Below are positions 32,601 through 44,357 of a DNA stretch of 64,000 nt, piece by piece. Location: NCBI RefSeq assembly GCF_026745355.1, contig NC_079208.1, positions 50,961,816 through 51,025,815 of the forward strand. Direction: 5' to 3'. The stretch is from Beta vulgaris subsp. vulgaris (lineage: Eukaryota; Streptophyta; Magnoliopsida; Caryophyllales; Amaranthaceae). Position 1 is the first letter of the stretch. Each line of letters opens with the position of its first letter. The translations under genes and the position numbers were made by a program. The notes under the pieces were generated by a model. That model saw nothing but the letters and a program-made list of their open reading frames with translations. It made no database searches and was not told the origin of the DNA.

Positions 32601-34313
32601 CTGAGGTAGCTGGAGGCTGGTGCCTCGCAGTCCCTTTGCATTCCCCACCCCTTCCCGGTCTTACCTTCCAACAATTTATTGATCAAGAGTAGGGTTCATT
32701 AAAGCAAATATGAACATAAAAATTCCTACCTGTAATGCTCGAAATTGGATCAACCGTGGTGGTAATTCAATTTCTGATTCTGTATGAGAAGGTGAAAGCA
32801 AATTTCATTGTCAATTACAGTAGAAAGGGAGAGGTTCAGAAGATAAGAAATAAACCATCTGCCTCTCTCATTATCTCATTCGACACCTCCCTGTAGGTTC
32901 TATCAGTGTCAAACATTGATTGTCCGTGAGCACTGAGCATGGCTCGAGGCTAGTGAAATAAAAAAACAGATAAGGAAATTAGGAAAAATATAAGAATATA
33001 ATATACTATGATTGTCAGTGGATCAAAATGCTGATTGTGCCTTTTGCTCCAAAACTGCAGCCTTGTTTCTATTACAGTAGCAAGGGAAAGAATCAGAAGA
33101 TAAGAAATAATAGAGTTTTGGCATAGTAACAATAAAGAAAACCAGCTAGGTATTTTTTCGCCTTAGGTCAAGTTTAAGAACAAGGCGTATGGACTATGGA
33201 CCTTTACAGGTTGTTCAAGCAGGACCTGAAATGAAGTCTTTTAAAAAAAAAAGAAGCTAAAAGGCATATAGTAGTGGTGAAAGCATAGTAGGAATTATAG
33301 TAGTAGCCAGTAGGCATTGAAGCTATGGTCTTAAGGATTTTACATCTGAAAAAAAAACAAGGAGAGTTGTTAATGCATGAGAGAGACAAGTGGAGTACAC
33401 AGGAAAGGTCAACCTACTAACAGCTACAACAGGGAATGCACTCACCTAGAGTTTACTACCTGAATCTTCAAGGGTCACATATCCTATCTGGTGACTTGAA
33501 AAATAGTTCAGAAAAACAATATCTCATCACCGGATGGTGATCCTTCATAACCCATCACTTGGGAGCTGAGTTGCTTTTTCTTGACTTATCAAAAAGCATC
33601 AAACATGATTCTCCCACATATTATCTCAAATTTTATGGAAGTTGGACTGTTGGAGTCTCTTTACCATTACATGTTAGTCATTATAAGAATTGTGTTGACA
33701 GAAAGGACATTATTGGGATGGCTTTACTTGAGATTTTTCCTTAAAGATTATGAGAGGATATTGGATTGCTGCTATTCATTTGCATGGTTGTGTACTTTTG
33801 GGCTAGTTGTGACTTGTGAATCCCATCGAATCTGGACTAAAAGCGATCCGTTGAACAAGATCTATGAGATTTGTGTAGCTCATCAAAAATGGCGGCATTG
33901 ATTGGTGAGGTAGCTAGTGTGTTAAATAGGTATGTCATTTGTGTAATATATTACTTACTGTATCGTGATCTAAGGATGATAGGATATTTGGCTGCTGAGA
34001 CACAAATTGGGACATATAGCCTCTGTGTCTCAGCCATATGGTTCAGAACTTTGTAACAGAGAGTATCTAAAATATTGGCTCTTAGAGCAATCCCCTAGCC
34101 TATGAAGATTTGGATACTTTTTTCTATCATGCTTAAACATCTACTTGGGCATCATCATTCAGTTCAACTCAAAGATCTTATACTTACAGGCTGTTTTATG
34201 TCGTCCTTTATGGAGTAGAGTCCTCATTGTGATACCTTTTGGCAGGCAGCAGCTACTCTTGATTGCTATTGGCCATTGAGTACTTTTTCTTGAACAATTG
34301 AACTTATACTTGG
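29700..34313. other. Long region without a recognised gene
   Basis: This 4.6 kb has the look of plant intron or leader DNA (T-rich tracts, aaaccc/tttaggg-type words near 30110) but no coding exon that I can assign. Frames at 33559-33744 and 33581-33901 overlap each other in different frames and match nothing known. A G-rich run (gggggtgggggggaggg) lies near 31340, and a gcgcctcgcccgtgcctgag patch near 32585 resembles a dispersed plant repeat. A non-coding transcript remains possible. Confidence 0.35.
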
Positions 34314-34533
34314 GATCCAATTACAAGATTTCATTTCTAGCCTGTCTAACAAAGACAGAAGAAGAAAGTGTAGAAATCTAAAGTTATGATCTTATTCCCT
34401 ATTTTATTGTTTGTTGGGCAGTAGATCCAATTACAAGATTTCATTTCTAGCCTGTCTAACAAAGACAGAAGAAGAAAGTGTAGAAATCTAAAGTTATGAT
34501 CTTATTCCCTATTTTATTGTTTGTTGGGCAGTA
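34314..34533. repeat. Apparently perfect 111-bp tandem duplication
   Basis: The unit beginning gatccaattacaagatttca starts at 34314 and again at 34425. By eye the copies are identical over the whole unit, through gacagaagaagaaagtgtag and gtttgttgggcagta. It is non-coding and evidently recent, or produced in sequencing or assembly. Confidence 0.95.
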
Positions 34534-35437
34534 TACTGTTGGGTTTCATGGATGACATCCTCAGATGTGTGAGTTTCTGTACTGATATATTGTTAGGTCT
34601 CTCCGTTGTAGATTGTTATAACTTATAAGCTAAGCTGACAAGTGTATAATTGTTGGTATTTGTTGGACTATATATGGTTTGATGCAGATTACAGCTAATG
34701 CTTTGTTCGGGATTCTATGTTATTCGAGCTCTTCATATTACCTTAGGTAACCGTCTTATATCCTCGTCACTTTGATATGAGTATGGACGTACATGTACCT
34801 GTACCTGTGTCTGGATTGAATTCCCATGTACGAGTAACATAGTCAGGAGTCATCGTGTGGAAGCAAGAACGACGAGAATTTCCAAGATTCGGTTGTTGCA
34901 AGTTGGCATTAGACTTAATTCAAGATGATTCAAATTTTTGATCTTCCAATTGTTAATGAAGGATAAATTTTAGCCACAAACAGCTAATCTTGTTGGCGCG
35001 ATCTTGAAATTGTTTGCCTGAAGAAGATGGAAATTTATTCACAAGATGTGGAGCTGGAGCTTTGATCTTGCAGTCTAAGCTTGTTTTAAGCTTTCACTAG
35101 ATCCCTTTTACGGCTTCTCTGAAGCTTTTTGTTTTAAACATGTTTTCTTGGCCAAATTCTAGCATTAGGTGTTATATTCTTTATAATTGTGGCACTATTT
35201 TAGTATTTCCTATGGGAACTTGGTCTATTTTTGTAAATGAGGTATATCTTTCGCTACTTGAAAGGTTTGTGATAGAACGGAGAGCAAATCCTTTTTACTC
35301 CAAGGGAGAGAAGAGAGTTTATGAACAACATTAGGTAGAGTTTTGAATGAATAACATTGGTTAATTTAGCTTGTAAAGCTAATTTAGATGCTAAACTTTT
35401 TGCACTGGTAATGGTAGAGTAATGATAAAACCATATC
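34534..35437. other. Spacer before the giant palindrome
   Basis: No gene is recognised. The last ~25 bases (35412-35437, gagtaatgataaaaccatat) weakly match the reverse complement of 50695-50722, which suggests that palindrome similarity once ran a little further out. Confidence 0.4.
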
Positions 35438-37279
35438 ATTCAAGTGATTTAGTAAGATAGGATTGTAAAAGCATGGGAATGGAGTATTCCCTCAAATTCC
35501 ATAAGCTAGTTTAATAATAATTTTGAAAATTGTGCCATCCTCACTCCAAACCTAACTCTTTAACCTCACTCTTCAACCCATCCACCAGAGCTGTAACTTA
35601 ACGTTTGATGCCGGAAAATTCGCCGGAAAGAGACATGAATTAACTGTGTTTTTCGTGAATTGAAGGTATGTTTAATTACTTGAAAATTGCGTGGGTTTAC
35701 ATCATGAAATTTCTTGGGTTTAATTCATGAAAATTGCATGTCTTAATTTTCTAAACATGTCTTAATTTCGTGTATTATAACTGGCGTTTTATTAAATTTC
35801 ATTGGAATTGAGTGGGTTTTGTGGTGGTGTTAGACTTTACACTTCCAAATTTCGTGTCTTTTTCTTTCGTGGGGTTTTATGGTGGTGTTAAACCAAATTG
35901 AGTGGGTTTTATGCTCTGAAATTTGATACGAGTTCTTTGATGGTGATTTTTGTTCTGAAATTTGAGCAAACAACATGAAAAAGCCGCAGTAAGGATCTCA
36001 TGGCTGATTCTTGTACATGGAGACCATAATTGAAGCTCTAATATCATTTTGTGAGTGAGACTTCTGCCAGCTTGGACATATTCACCATTTGTAGAACCTC
36101 AAGGAATCTGAACATACTAGGATTGGTTTTTCCCTATATTTATAATCCCTTTTTCTTCTCTTTTTTTTGTCTTCTTGTGTTTGTTCCTCACTAGTATTTT
36201 GCTTTTATATGGTTGTCTATGTTGCTGTGACTTACTTCTATGAATTGGTTTTCAGAACAAAGATCACCTGAAGACTTTAATTGGTTTTCAAATTCATCTT
36301 ATGAAGTTGATTTTTATCAGTTTATATTCAAGTTTATGAAATCAGTTTGTAGTATTTACTCAATAGTTTGTATAAATTTGATAGTTAGTGATTGTTGTTA
36401 ACATGTGAGTATATGGGTATTTGGTTATTGTGCTGAAATTATATGTCCCAAAAAAGCCACTACTTTTATCTTGCCAAACTCAAACTCTTGTTTCAATAGG
36501 GCAATGAAGAGATCAAAAGTCTTGAAGCAATGTAAAAAGAAGAAGAAAACCAAGGTATACTTGTTATTTAACCATGTTTACGAGCATATAACACGCCTTG
36601 GTGTTAGCATGTAAGTTGATTTTTTTTCTTCTTCTTAGATGGATGAAGCGGATGGTGTAATAACCGAGCGTGATTGGGGAACAGAGTCAGAGGAAGATGA
36701 AGATTGGGAAGCACGCGGAGAAACGAAAATCGAGTTAGAGGGAGAAGAAGAAGTATCAAATGCGTCTGAGGAGGAATTATCAGAGTAAGAAGAATTAGGA
36801 GGGGGAAATGGTCATGAGAAGGCAGGGAAAATGAAGAGGAGGAAGAAGGTGGACGATAGAGTTTACCGAGTAAGCGCGATACAAATTAATGTCATGTTTT
36901 TACTTAGAGTATAACACGTGATTAACACTTACATTATTCTGGAAAACATGTGTTAAGACTCGCTTTCTTACAATAACTAATAATGTGTTATTGTAAGTTC
37001 ACTTCATAAAAGACATTTTTTTTAAGATAACATTTGATGTATGCTACTTGACGCTGAAATATAACTGATAAAAAATAATTTGTTAATCGAAATAAAATTT
37101 AATAAAACTATTACAATTCGATGAAAACATGCTCACTACTGCGAAATTCAGTAATAATCTCTCTTAAACACTAGATTATAGAATCATGATTCAGTATAGT
37201 CACACTAGTAGTAGGTTTATCCTACAACTATTTCTGATGTATGAGTTTTGTTTAATTTGGAGCAGGTGAACTCACTAAG

Positions 37280-37908
37280 TGACACATATGAGGATATGAT
37301 CATTTTCTATAAATCCTAGTTCTATTAGGATTCTTTATGAAGTGTCCTAGTTCTGTTAGGAGACTTTGTATTTTATTTATTTGCTTTATAAGTCTTTATT
37401 TTATTTTGGGTGTTTGAGTGGTAAAGGAATCCTATTATGTTTAGGAGTCTAATTTCTTTGTCATTGAATCCTGTTAGGAGTCTAAGTGAGCTAGGATATG
37501 GTAATTCTTATCTTAGACATGGATAAGATTTATCTTAGGAGTGGATAAGTTTTACTTTAGGCGTGTGATTAATTATAAGATAGGATTAACTTAATTCTTA
37601 TCTTGTTGTTAATTTTTATCCTAGGTTTATGCTTATCTTTAGTCGAACATGTACCCTATATAAGGGATGTTTATTTCATTAATGATAATCAGCTTTTTGT
37701 TGAGTAAAAGAAAGTGCGTAATTGCATATGTTGAGCTTAAGCTAACAAATTGGTTTCCGAGTAATAAATCAAAACAAACAACCGAGACTTGTTTGTCCAT
37801 GCTCTTAACCGCGACTTAAGTGTAATATCCCTTTAGTTTCATAGTTAGTTCGTTCATAAATCACAAGACCATAAAAAGAGTTCGAAACAACCACGAAAAT
37901 CACATCAA
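37280..37908 (+). repeat. 5' LTR (629 bp)
   Basis: It begins TGACACATATGAGGATATGA and ends AAAATCACATCA. A TATA-like ctatataaggg lies near 37657. The partner LTR (40012-40639) begins TGATACATATAGGGATATGG, and scattered substitutions between the two show the insertion is not brand new. Confidence 0.93.
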
Positions 37909-37910
37909 GT

Positions 37911-37922
37911 GGTATCAGAGGA
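37911..37922 (+). other. Primer-binding site for initiator tRNA-Met
   Basis: tggtatcagagg lies two bases after the 5' LTR and matches the usual plant site TGGTATCAGAGC except at the last base. It would prime minus-strand DNA synthesis. Confidence 0.9.
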
Positions 37923-38098
37923 GGGTTCATTGCGACGGCACGTGAGGGTGTGTGCGGTGTCCAAATTGTGATTTTTTTGGTTATGTAGAAAGCTAACATA
38001 CAGGGCTACATCGTGTCAAAATTTCAGCTCAATCTGATCAGTAACGAAGTCACAACGATCTCAAACTTTGACGCAAATATCCAGTCTTTTATGGGAAG

Positions 38099-38770
38099 AT
38101 GGTGAGTGAATCTTCCAAGAAGTTGGAGGACGATGTTGATCTCCTAGGGAATAAGATGTTACAGCTGGTATCTAGCCTAAATTCAGTGGTTGATGCTATG
38201 AAGGAGATGCAAAAGGAACTATTGGGGTTGAGGCACAAAGCTGAAGAATGTTCCTACAACTCCTATGATCGACAACCACGCAAGGAGGAGGAGATGAAAT
38301 TGAGTGAACTTTCGGAATTTGATGGTACTTTAGAGCCTGATGTTTATTTGGATTGGGAGAGGCATATGCAGCGAATCTTTGATCACAAGAAGGTTAGTGA
38401 TGCGACGAGTTTTTCTTATGCTACTCTTAAATTCACAAAGTACGCTTCTTTATGGATTAAAAACATGCAAGTGAGACGAGGAAGAGAAGGGAAGGAAGCC
38501 ATCTCTACATGGTCAGATTTGAAGCTTAAACTAAAGAAACGTTTTGTTCCACGTACTTATAAGCAAGATTTATTTGTAAAGTTTAATTCTTTGCAACAAA
38601 ATCAATTAACTTTGGCACAATATGTACAAGAATTTGAGAGGCTTTCAATGGCTTGTGACTGTAAGGATGAAGATGAGCAAAAGAGTGCCAAGTTTCTGAT
38701 TGGACTCAATACCCCTATTGCAAATCTCGTGGAACTTCAAGTCTATCATTCTTTTGACGAGCTATGCTGA
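38099..38770 (+). CDS. Retrotransposon gag (capsid) protein, truncated frame
   Basis: The 223-residue frame has an N-terminal coiled-coil-like part (LLGNKMLQLVSSLNSVVDAM), then the retrotransposon-gag domain (FDGTLEPDVYLDWERHMQRI, WSDLKLKLKKRFVPRTYKQD, LTLAQYVQEFERL). The frame stops at FDELC; the next bases (38771-38950) continue gag-like sequence in another frame, so a frameshift separates the capsid from the zinc knuckle. It is not functional as one polyprotein. Confidence 0.88.
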   Translation: MVSESSKKLEDDVDLLGNKMLQLVSSLNSVVDAMKEMQKELLGLRHKAEECSYNSYDRQPRKEEEMKLSELSEFDGTLEPDVYLDWERHMQRIFDHKKVSDATSFSYATLKFTKYASLWIKNMQVRRGREGKEAISTWSDLKLKLKKRFVPRTYKQDLFVKFNSLQQNQLTLAQYVQEFERLSMACDCKDEDEQKSAKFLIGLNTPIANLVELQVYHSFDELC

Positions 38771-38900
38771 TTATCAAGCAAGGTCGAGCGCCAACAAAAG
38801 GAGGCTAAGGGTAAGAGTACTCGATTTCCGTTTACTCCTAAATCTGAAGCAACGTTTTCTTCACCAAAGTTCGAGGCTTTAGATAAAGGTAGGACTATAT

Positions 38901-39122
38901 ATGCGACGGTGGTGGGGGATTTTGAAGCCAAAGCAAGGACCTTTGACTCCGGGGCAGGTGATCATGAAGGGTAAGCAGTGCTTTAATTGCCAAGGACATG
39001 GACACATAGCTCGACAATGTCCGAACATGGTTCTTATTTCGGTGGAGGAGCATCATGCTCTTTTAATGGAGCAACAAGAGAGGAAACAAGGTTGTTGTGG
39101 TAACAAGGCTTCTATTGTTTGA
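38901..39122 (+). pseudogene. Gag zinc-knuckle segment
   Basis: The motif CFNCQGHGHIARQC (CX2CX4HX4C; 38979-39020) is the nucleocapsid zinc knuckle of gag. It is in a different frame from the capsid part, followed by SVEEHHALLMEQQ and a stop, so it is a displaced piece of the same gag-pol gene. Confidence 0.88.
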
Positions 39123-39981
39123 GGAGATGGAGGCTGCCTTGTTTAGTACCAACTTGTGCATCCAGAAGAGGAGAGACGATGGGAGGAGCATGATCCTTAG
39201 GCGTGCGTTGTGTGCAATCTATCGAAGATATGAGCATGAGCAGCGTCAAAACTTATTTCAATCAAGGTGCTTGATCAATGGTAAGATGTACAATTTATTA
39301 TATTCGGGTTCTTGCACTAATGTTGTTGCTCAATCTGTTGTGAGCTCATTAAAGGTACCTACGCAAATACACCGTAGACCTTACAAGTTGAGTTGGTTGA
39401 ATGAAGATGGTGGTGTGTTGGTTGATAAGCGGGCGTTAATAGCCTTTAGGGTAGGCACATACATGGATCAGTTGTGGTTTGATGTTGTCCCTATGAGTGC
39501 TTGTGATTTATTGCTTGGGCGTCCATGGCAATCAGATCGCCAAGTGATACACCATGGTCGAGAGAATATCTATTCAGTGGTGAAAGATGGGGAACGTTTT
39601 GGTCTCAGACCTTTACCTCCTACGCGTAAGATGGTGCCTAAAGCTGCTGAAGCTGCGTCCAAGGTAGATGAGAGTGTCGGCCATGTATGCATAAGTTCGT
39701 GTAGGGATGAGGAGCTAGATGCCGCAAGCAACAAAAGGGAACGACGAGCTAAGTTGCCGCACCTTCGTCAAAGTCCACGGATAAGCGAGGGAAATTATGT
39801 TTGGTTATCCCTTAGTGCTCAAAAACTGCATTTAGATCACAAGAACGATGAACCTATGGATGAGGGACCGTTCAAGATTGTGAAGAAACTTGGCTATGCA
39901 ACATACAAAGTCCTGTTGGGCAAGGGGGTATGCGCCACAATTGGGAGTGCTGATCTTGTGCCGTGCCTGGAAGACCCTTGA
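39097..39981 (+). pseudogene. Protease-like region joined to an integrase C-terminal tail
   Basis: The 294-residue frame contains a retropepsin-like segment (CLINGKMYNLLYSGSCTNVV, FRVGTYMDQLWFDVVPMSAC, DLLLGRPWQ). The position of the catalytic Asp-Ser/Thr-Gly is YSGS here, so the aspartate is lost. After RPLPPTRK it passes abruptly to PRISEGNYVWLSL...DEGPFKIVKKLGYATYKVLL, which resembles the C-terminal tail of gypsy integrases. Everything normally between them (reverse transcriptase, RNase H, integrase core) is deleted. The element could move only with help from a relative. Confidence 0.85.
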
Positions 39982-40011
39982 GGACAAGGATTATTTTCAA
40001 TAGGGCGAGGA

Positions 40012-40639
40012 TGATACATATAGGGATATGGTCATTTTCTATAAATCCTAGTTCTGTTAGGATTCTTTATGAAGTGTCATAGTTCTGTTAGAAGACTTTG
40101 TATTTTATTTATTTGCTTTATAAGTCTTTATTTTATTTTAGGTGTTTGAGTTATAAAGGAATCCTATTATGTTTTGGAGTCTAATCCCCTTGTCATTGAG
40201 TCTTGTTAGGACTCTAAGTGAGCTAGGATATGGTAATTCTTATCTTAGACATGGATAAGATTTATCTTAGGAGTGGATAAATTTTACTTTAGGCGTGTGA
40301 TTAATTATAGGATAAGATTAGCTTAATTCTTATCTTGTTGTTAATTCTTATCCTAGGTTTATGCTTATCTTTAGTCGAACGTGTACCCTATATGAGGGAC
40401 GTTTATTTCATTAATAAAAATCAATTTTTTGTTGAGTAAAAGAAAGTGCGTAATTGCATATGTTGAGCGTAAGCTAACAAATTGGTTTCCGAGTAGTAAA
40501 CCAAAACAAACAACCGAGACTTGTTTGTCCATGCTCTTAACCGCGACTTAAGTGTAATATCTCTTTAGTTTCATAGTTAGTTCGTTCATAAATCACAAAA
40601 CCATAAAAAGAGTTCGAAACAACCACAAAAATCACATCA
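40012..40639 (+). repeat. 3' LTR (628 bp)
   Basis: It begins TGATACATATAGGGATATGG after a purine-rich tagggcgagga tract and ends AAAATCACATCA before the ctaag duplication. Confidence 0.93.
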
Positions 40640-43600
40640 CTAAGAGTAGGTGGTAGGATGAAGGAAGTTGGGAAAGTCCTTGCTAGAAGGTTGAAAATGC
40701 ACAAGAAACAAGTACTAATAGGCTTGCCATAAAGTGCTTATAACATATTCATGCTTTATTTGTTGTAATGGACATATATAATAGTCTATGTTTCTGTTGT
40801 TTGCATCGTGACTGTGGTGTTTTAGTTATTGAAAGAACATAATTACATGTACACCAAACATAATTGTTGTCTTCATTTTGAGTTCTGACTTTGTGTTTGA
40901 ATTACTAAAGTTAGATAGTCATTTGCACAACTTATGCCAGTTCACCATGTGTTTGAATTTATTGTTAGTAAAGGAAATATTATGTGATTTTATGAAAGTA
41001 TATTATTAATTTAACCAATTATTATAAAAGAGAGAAGGCCATTGGTGGTACATATTTATAATGTAATTTGTCTCCAATTTAACCTTGTAGGACCCTAATA
41101 TAAATTGTCGCGTGGAAGCATTTAGGCAAATAGTGAAGCAATTTTATGCGACAAAGAGACATTTGGTTAAGGAGATGAGCCGTGAAGGATTATTGTATTT
41201 GGCTGATCATAGCTTGCCTCGAAACTTTTGCTATTGGTTATGTACGTTAGTGGATGCTAAGCAAGCTTCGATTTTAGTCCTGCATGGGATTGAATTTCCA
41301 CTGTCCAATGTTCAAGTGCATTGGGAATTTGGAATCCCAATTGGACCTAAGAAAATACCACATACTGTTGAGGATGCAGCTATGCAAATTAAGGTGTAAA
41401 GGTTAATGACAACATATGGTTCAAGTACACCCTCTGGTCCGAAAGGAATTTCACGTGCACAGATTATGCAAGAGGTTGTAGGTTTGTCTTTCATACCAAA
41501 ACCTTGTTTCGTACTTTTTTTTTTTATCATGCTAGTAGTTACAACGAATCCACAAATGTTTCAGTTCATTAGTTAAGACTCGGCAGTCAATTGCCACATC
41601 CTTAGTCCTACACAGTTAACTTGATATGTAAAGTTAAGAATAATAAAAAATTTAAAAAAACACCCCGACTATGCTCTTTAGAATCACACTAGAAATAAAT
41701 AAAAATCATATTCATATGAATTTGTGAAGCTGATCCGAAAAGGTCGTTTATAATATTTAATCCATATTTCCAAATTGGTTGAAGGTTCCTGTGTTGACGA
41801 GTTGGAGTTCAAGAAAGTGTTTATGATGATGTCCCTAAATGATTTGATTTGTTCGACAACATGTCATAGGCTATCTGCGAAGCTGCTCCCTAGTGTCGTA
41901 ATTGCAGAAATTTAAAGGAGTACGACATGTGCACTTTCTTGCTAGACAAACTCATCTATGCAGTAGGGAACTTTTCTAAAAGATTCTACAGTGATGGGTT
42001 TGCGAAAGGGTGTGGCGGATGCACAATGTTTTTGGTGGTAATTGACAATATTACTATAAATTTATGTCCCCGTATTAGTTATGTTTACATATTATGTGTT
42101 ATTTAACCTTATAACATTACTATTTTTATCATGTGTTAGATTTTGTACCTAGATCGTTTGAAGAGGCGGCCTGTGAATTGGGGAACATTCCCTAGGATTA
42201 GGGCGTGGTCGAAAACTGAGGTGATCGATCACAACGAAATATGAAGATAGAAGACACTCGGGTGACTACGGCAAACTTGGGGTTTGTTATTACTATTGTC
42301 AATGTTTACATAATTTACTTGGGGTTATTACCTTTTGAAAAGAAATTACAATAACACAATCATTTCTCATTTTTCAAATTCAAAGTTTATACAAGTTCAC
42401 GAGCATATAAGACATGCAAAAGGTGGTCATAATGATTTATTTTTCATAACTCATTAACGAGGATATAAGACATGCTGAAACCAATCTTAAACTTACAATA
42501 TTAATTATGTGTCTTGTTCCATTTTTTAATAAGTGCGTGGATGTGGCTTATGGTGAGAGACATCCAATGGTAGCTCGAGATTCAATGCCAGGGGAAGATG
42601 ATGTCCTCCTCGGAAATGAGGTAAAAACATTATATATGTGTATATTCATACATGGTTAAATATTGAGCAACTACAACTCCAATTCTTTATACTTAATATA
42701 TTATACAATCGAGTTTGAGATTGTTTGGTATTATGCGAGTATAAAGGCCTAATAAAACAAAGATCAAGGGAAGAAGGAAAGCAACTTCCCAACACAACCC
42801 ATACCAAAACAAGCTATGGAACGGTAGTTTGATGAATGATGATGAAGTTGGCAAGAGTATGTTTATATTGTGTTGGATGATATGTAGAGTAATTTGTGAC
42901 TAGCATAAAAAGGTCAATAGTTAAATAAGACTCAAAGTATGCTTAATGATATGATACAACGTTATGACTAGCTTAATAAGGAAGTTTATTATATCTGTTA
43001 ATGATGTTTTTCACTTGCATGTAAAATAATATGTGTACTCTACTTATAAACTATTTGAAAAATATAAGGTACGAATATTTGATTTGATTGTTTGCAGTAC
43101 AAGGAACACAAGATGAACAAGAGGAGGAATCCACTCATGAAATGCTCTATGGAGGAGAAGGATCATATGCGCATGAAGGTGAACATAATGACTTATACCG
43201 AGCAATATAGTATACTTAGAAGCTATTTGAAAAATATAAGATATGAAGACAAGATATGAGTGTTTGCGGGACAAGGCCCACAAGGTGAACGAGAGGAGTC
43301 CACTCATCATGAAGTGTTCCATGAAAGAGAAGGACTATCTGCACATGAAGGTCAAAAGTAAAAACGACTAATACCTAGCAAAGTATAATGCCTTATTCTC
43401 TTACAAGTTCATTTTCATAGTTTTTTAATAACTTAATGTTAGAGATAAATAATAGCGAGTGAAAATAATTTATGTTTAACCGAACATGAAGTTGGATAAT
43501 TTGTAATAATATTCAACTTGTACTAAAGTTGACGGGATTGATTGAATTTATACTTTTATAATGACGTTGTGGTAGGAAGAGTAAACTTGTAAATAATGAA

Positions 43601-44086
43601 GAAATAAAGTACACATTTATTGCTAAACTAAACTTACTTGTGTGAAGGAGAGGACTCGACCCATGAAGGCTTTAATAAAGATCAAGGGCCTACTTTGCTT
43701 GGAGAAGGGGTCATAAACTCCCTGAACAAGTCCTTCATGGAACTCAGCCAAGTATGTTGTGCTGATTACATGTCTTTGTTTGTCACATGCAATCATACAC
43801 AATCAGCCTTTAATGGATACTTATTATATATGTTGGTGATGAGGAAGGTAGTAGTATAAACCTAAATGTCATTTCAGAAATATATGAACAATTTGGCAGT
43901 CCGACTACATCTACGTGGGCTACACCTTCATCTGGAGTAGGTGGTTAAAAATACACCTTCTCATTTGGTGAGAAAGACATTGTGAAGGAGATTAGATATG
44001 ATAATTTGGATGGTAATGTGAATGAGAAGGACAATGCGATTACATATGATAACTTGAATGTCAATGTCATTGAGAGCGACATTACA

Positions 44087-44132
44087 ATGTAATTCTCAAG
44101 GAGAAGGGGGTAACCAGGAAAAGAAAATTAAA
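44087..44132. other. 46-bp centre of the giant palindrome
   Basis: This short unpaired spacer (starting tgtaattctcaaggagaag) lies between the arms. Such a short spacer makes the locus prone to hairpin or cruciform extrusion. Confidence 0.85.
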
Positions 44133-44357
44133 TGTAATGTCGTTCTCAATGATATTGACATTCAAGTTATCATATGTAATCGCATTGTCATTCTCATTCA
44201 TATTACCATCCAAATTATCATACCTAATCTCCTTCACAATGTCTTTCTCACCAAATGAGAAGGTGTATTTTGAGCCACCAACTCCAGATGAAGATGTAGC
44301 CCACGTAGATGTAGTCGGACTGCCAAATTGTTCATATTTCTGAAATGACATCTAGGT

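Larger units (their letters stand above)
37280..40639 (+). mobile_element. Internally deleted Ty3/gypsy LTR retrotransposon
   Basis: The 3360-bp element has two LTRs, a tRNA-Met-type primer site right after the first LTR, and ctaag repeats at 37275-37279 and 40640-40644. The inside keeps gag, a zinc knuckle, a protease-like part and the integrase C-terminal tail; reverse transcriptase, RNase H and the integrase core are gone. It lies in the left palindrome arm, between bases that are contiguous in the right arm near 48527. That empty site shows a simple insertion after the palindrome formed. Confidence 0.95.
36504..43859 (+). pseudogene. Transposon-like multi-exon gene remnant, left-arm copy
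   Basis: I do not recognise a named gene. Exon-like pieces run in order: 36504-36554 (MKRSKVLKQCKKKKKTK, basic); 36639-36788, acidic (ITERDWGTESEEDEDWEARG), ending at an in-frame stop where the other arm has a glutamine codon; 41091-41399 (NFCYWLCTLVDAKQ...VHWEFGIPIGPKK); about 41795-42100 (FKKVFMMMSLNDLIC...), frameshifted after VVIAE; about 42136-42230 (YLDRLKRRPVNWGTFPRIRAW); 42535-42620 (VDVAYGERHPM); 43098-43200; and 43638-43859 (EGVINSLNKSFMELSQVCC). This layout recalls plant transposon proteins that carry a plant-mobile-domain-like or Ulp1-associated region, especially in Mutator-like elements. That is resemblance from memory, not proof. An LTR element splits the gene between its second and third exons. 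Confidence 0.5.
35438..44086 (+). repeat. Left arm of a giant inverted repeat (palindrome)
   Basis: Read outside-in, this arm is mirrored by 50659-44133. Matched landmarks include attcaagtgatttag (35438) with its complement at 50645-50659, the MKRSKVLKQCKKKKKTK exon (36504 and 49314), the aattgtcgcgtggaagcatt region (about 41105 and 48070), and gcgacattaca (44076-44086) with tgtaatgtcg at 44133. The arm is 8649 bp, of which 3365 are the nested LTR element plus its 5-bp duplication, leaving 5284 bp. Substitutions and small indels separate the arms, so they are not copies made by an assembler. A 46-bp spacer (44087-44132) separates them. Confidence 0.93.

Noticed and set aside
33559..34056. Overlapping frames of 61, 106 and 61 codons that might be a gene
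   Set aside because: They overlap in different frames, have no splice support and match no family I know.
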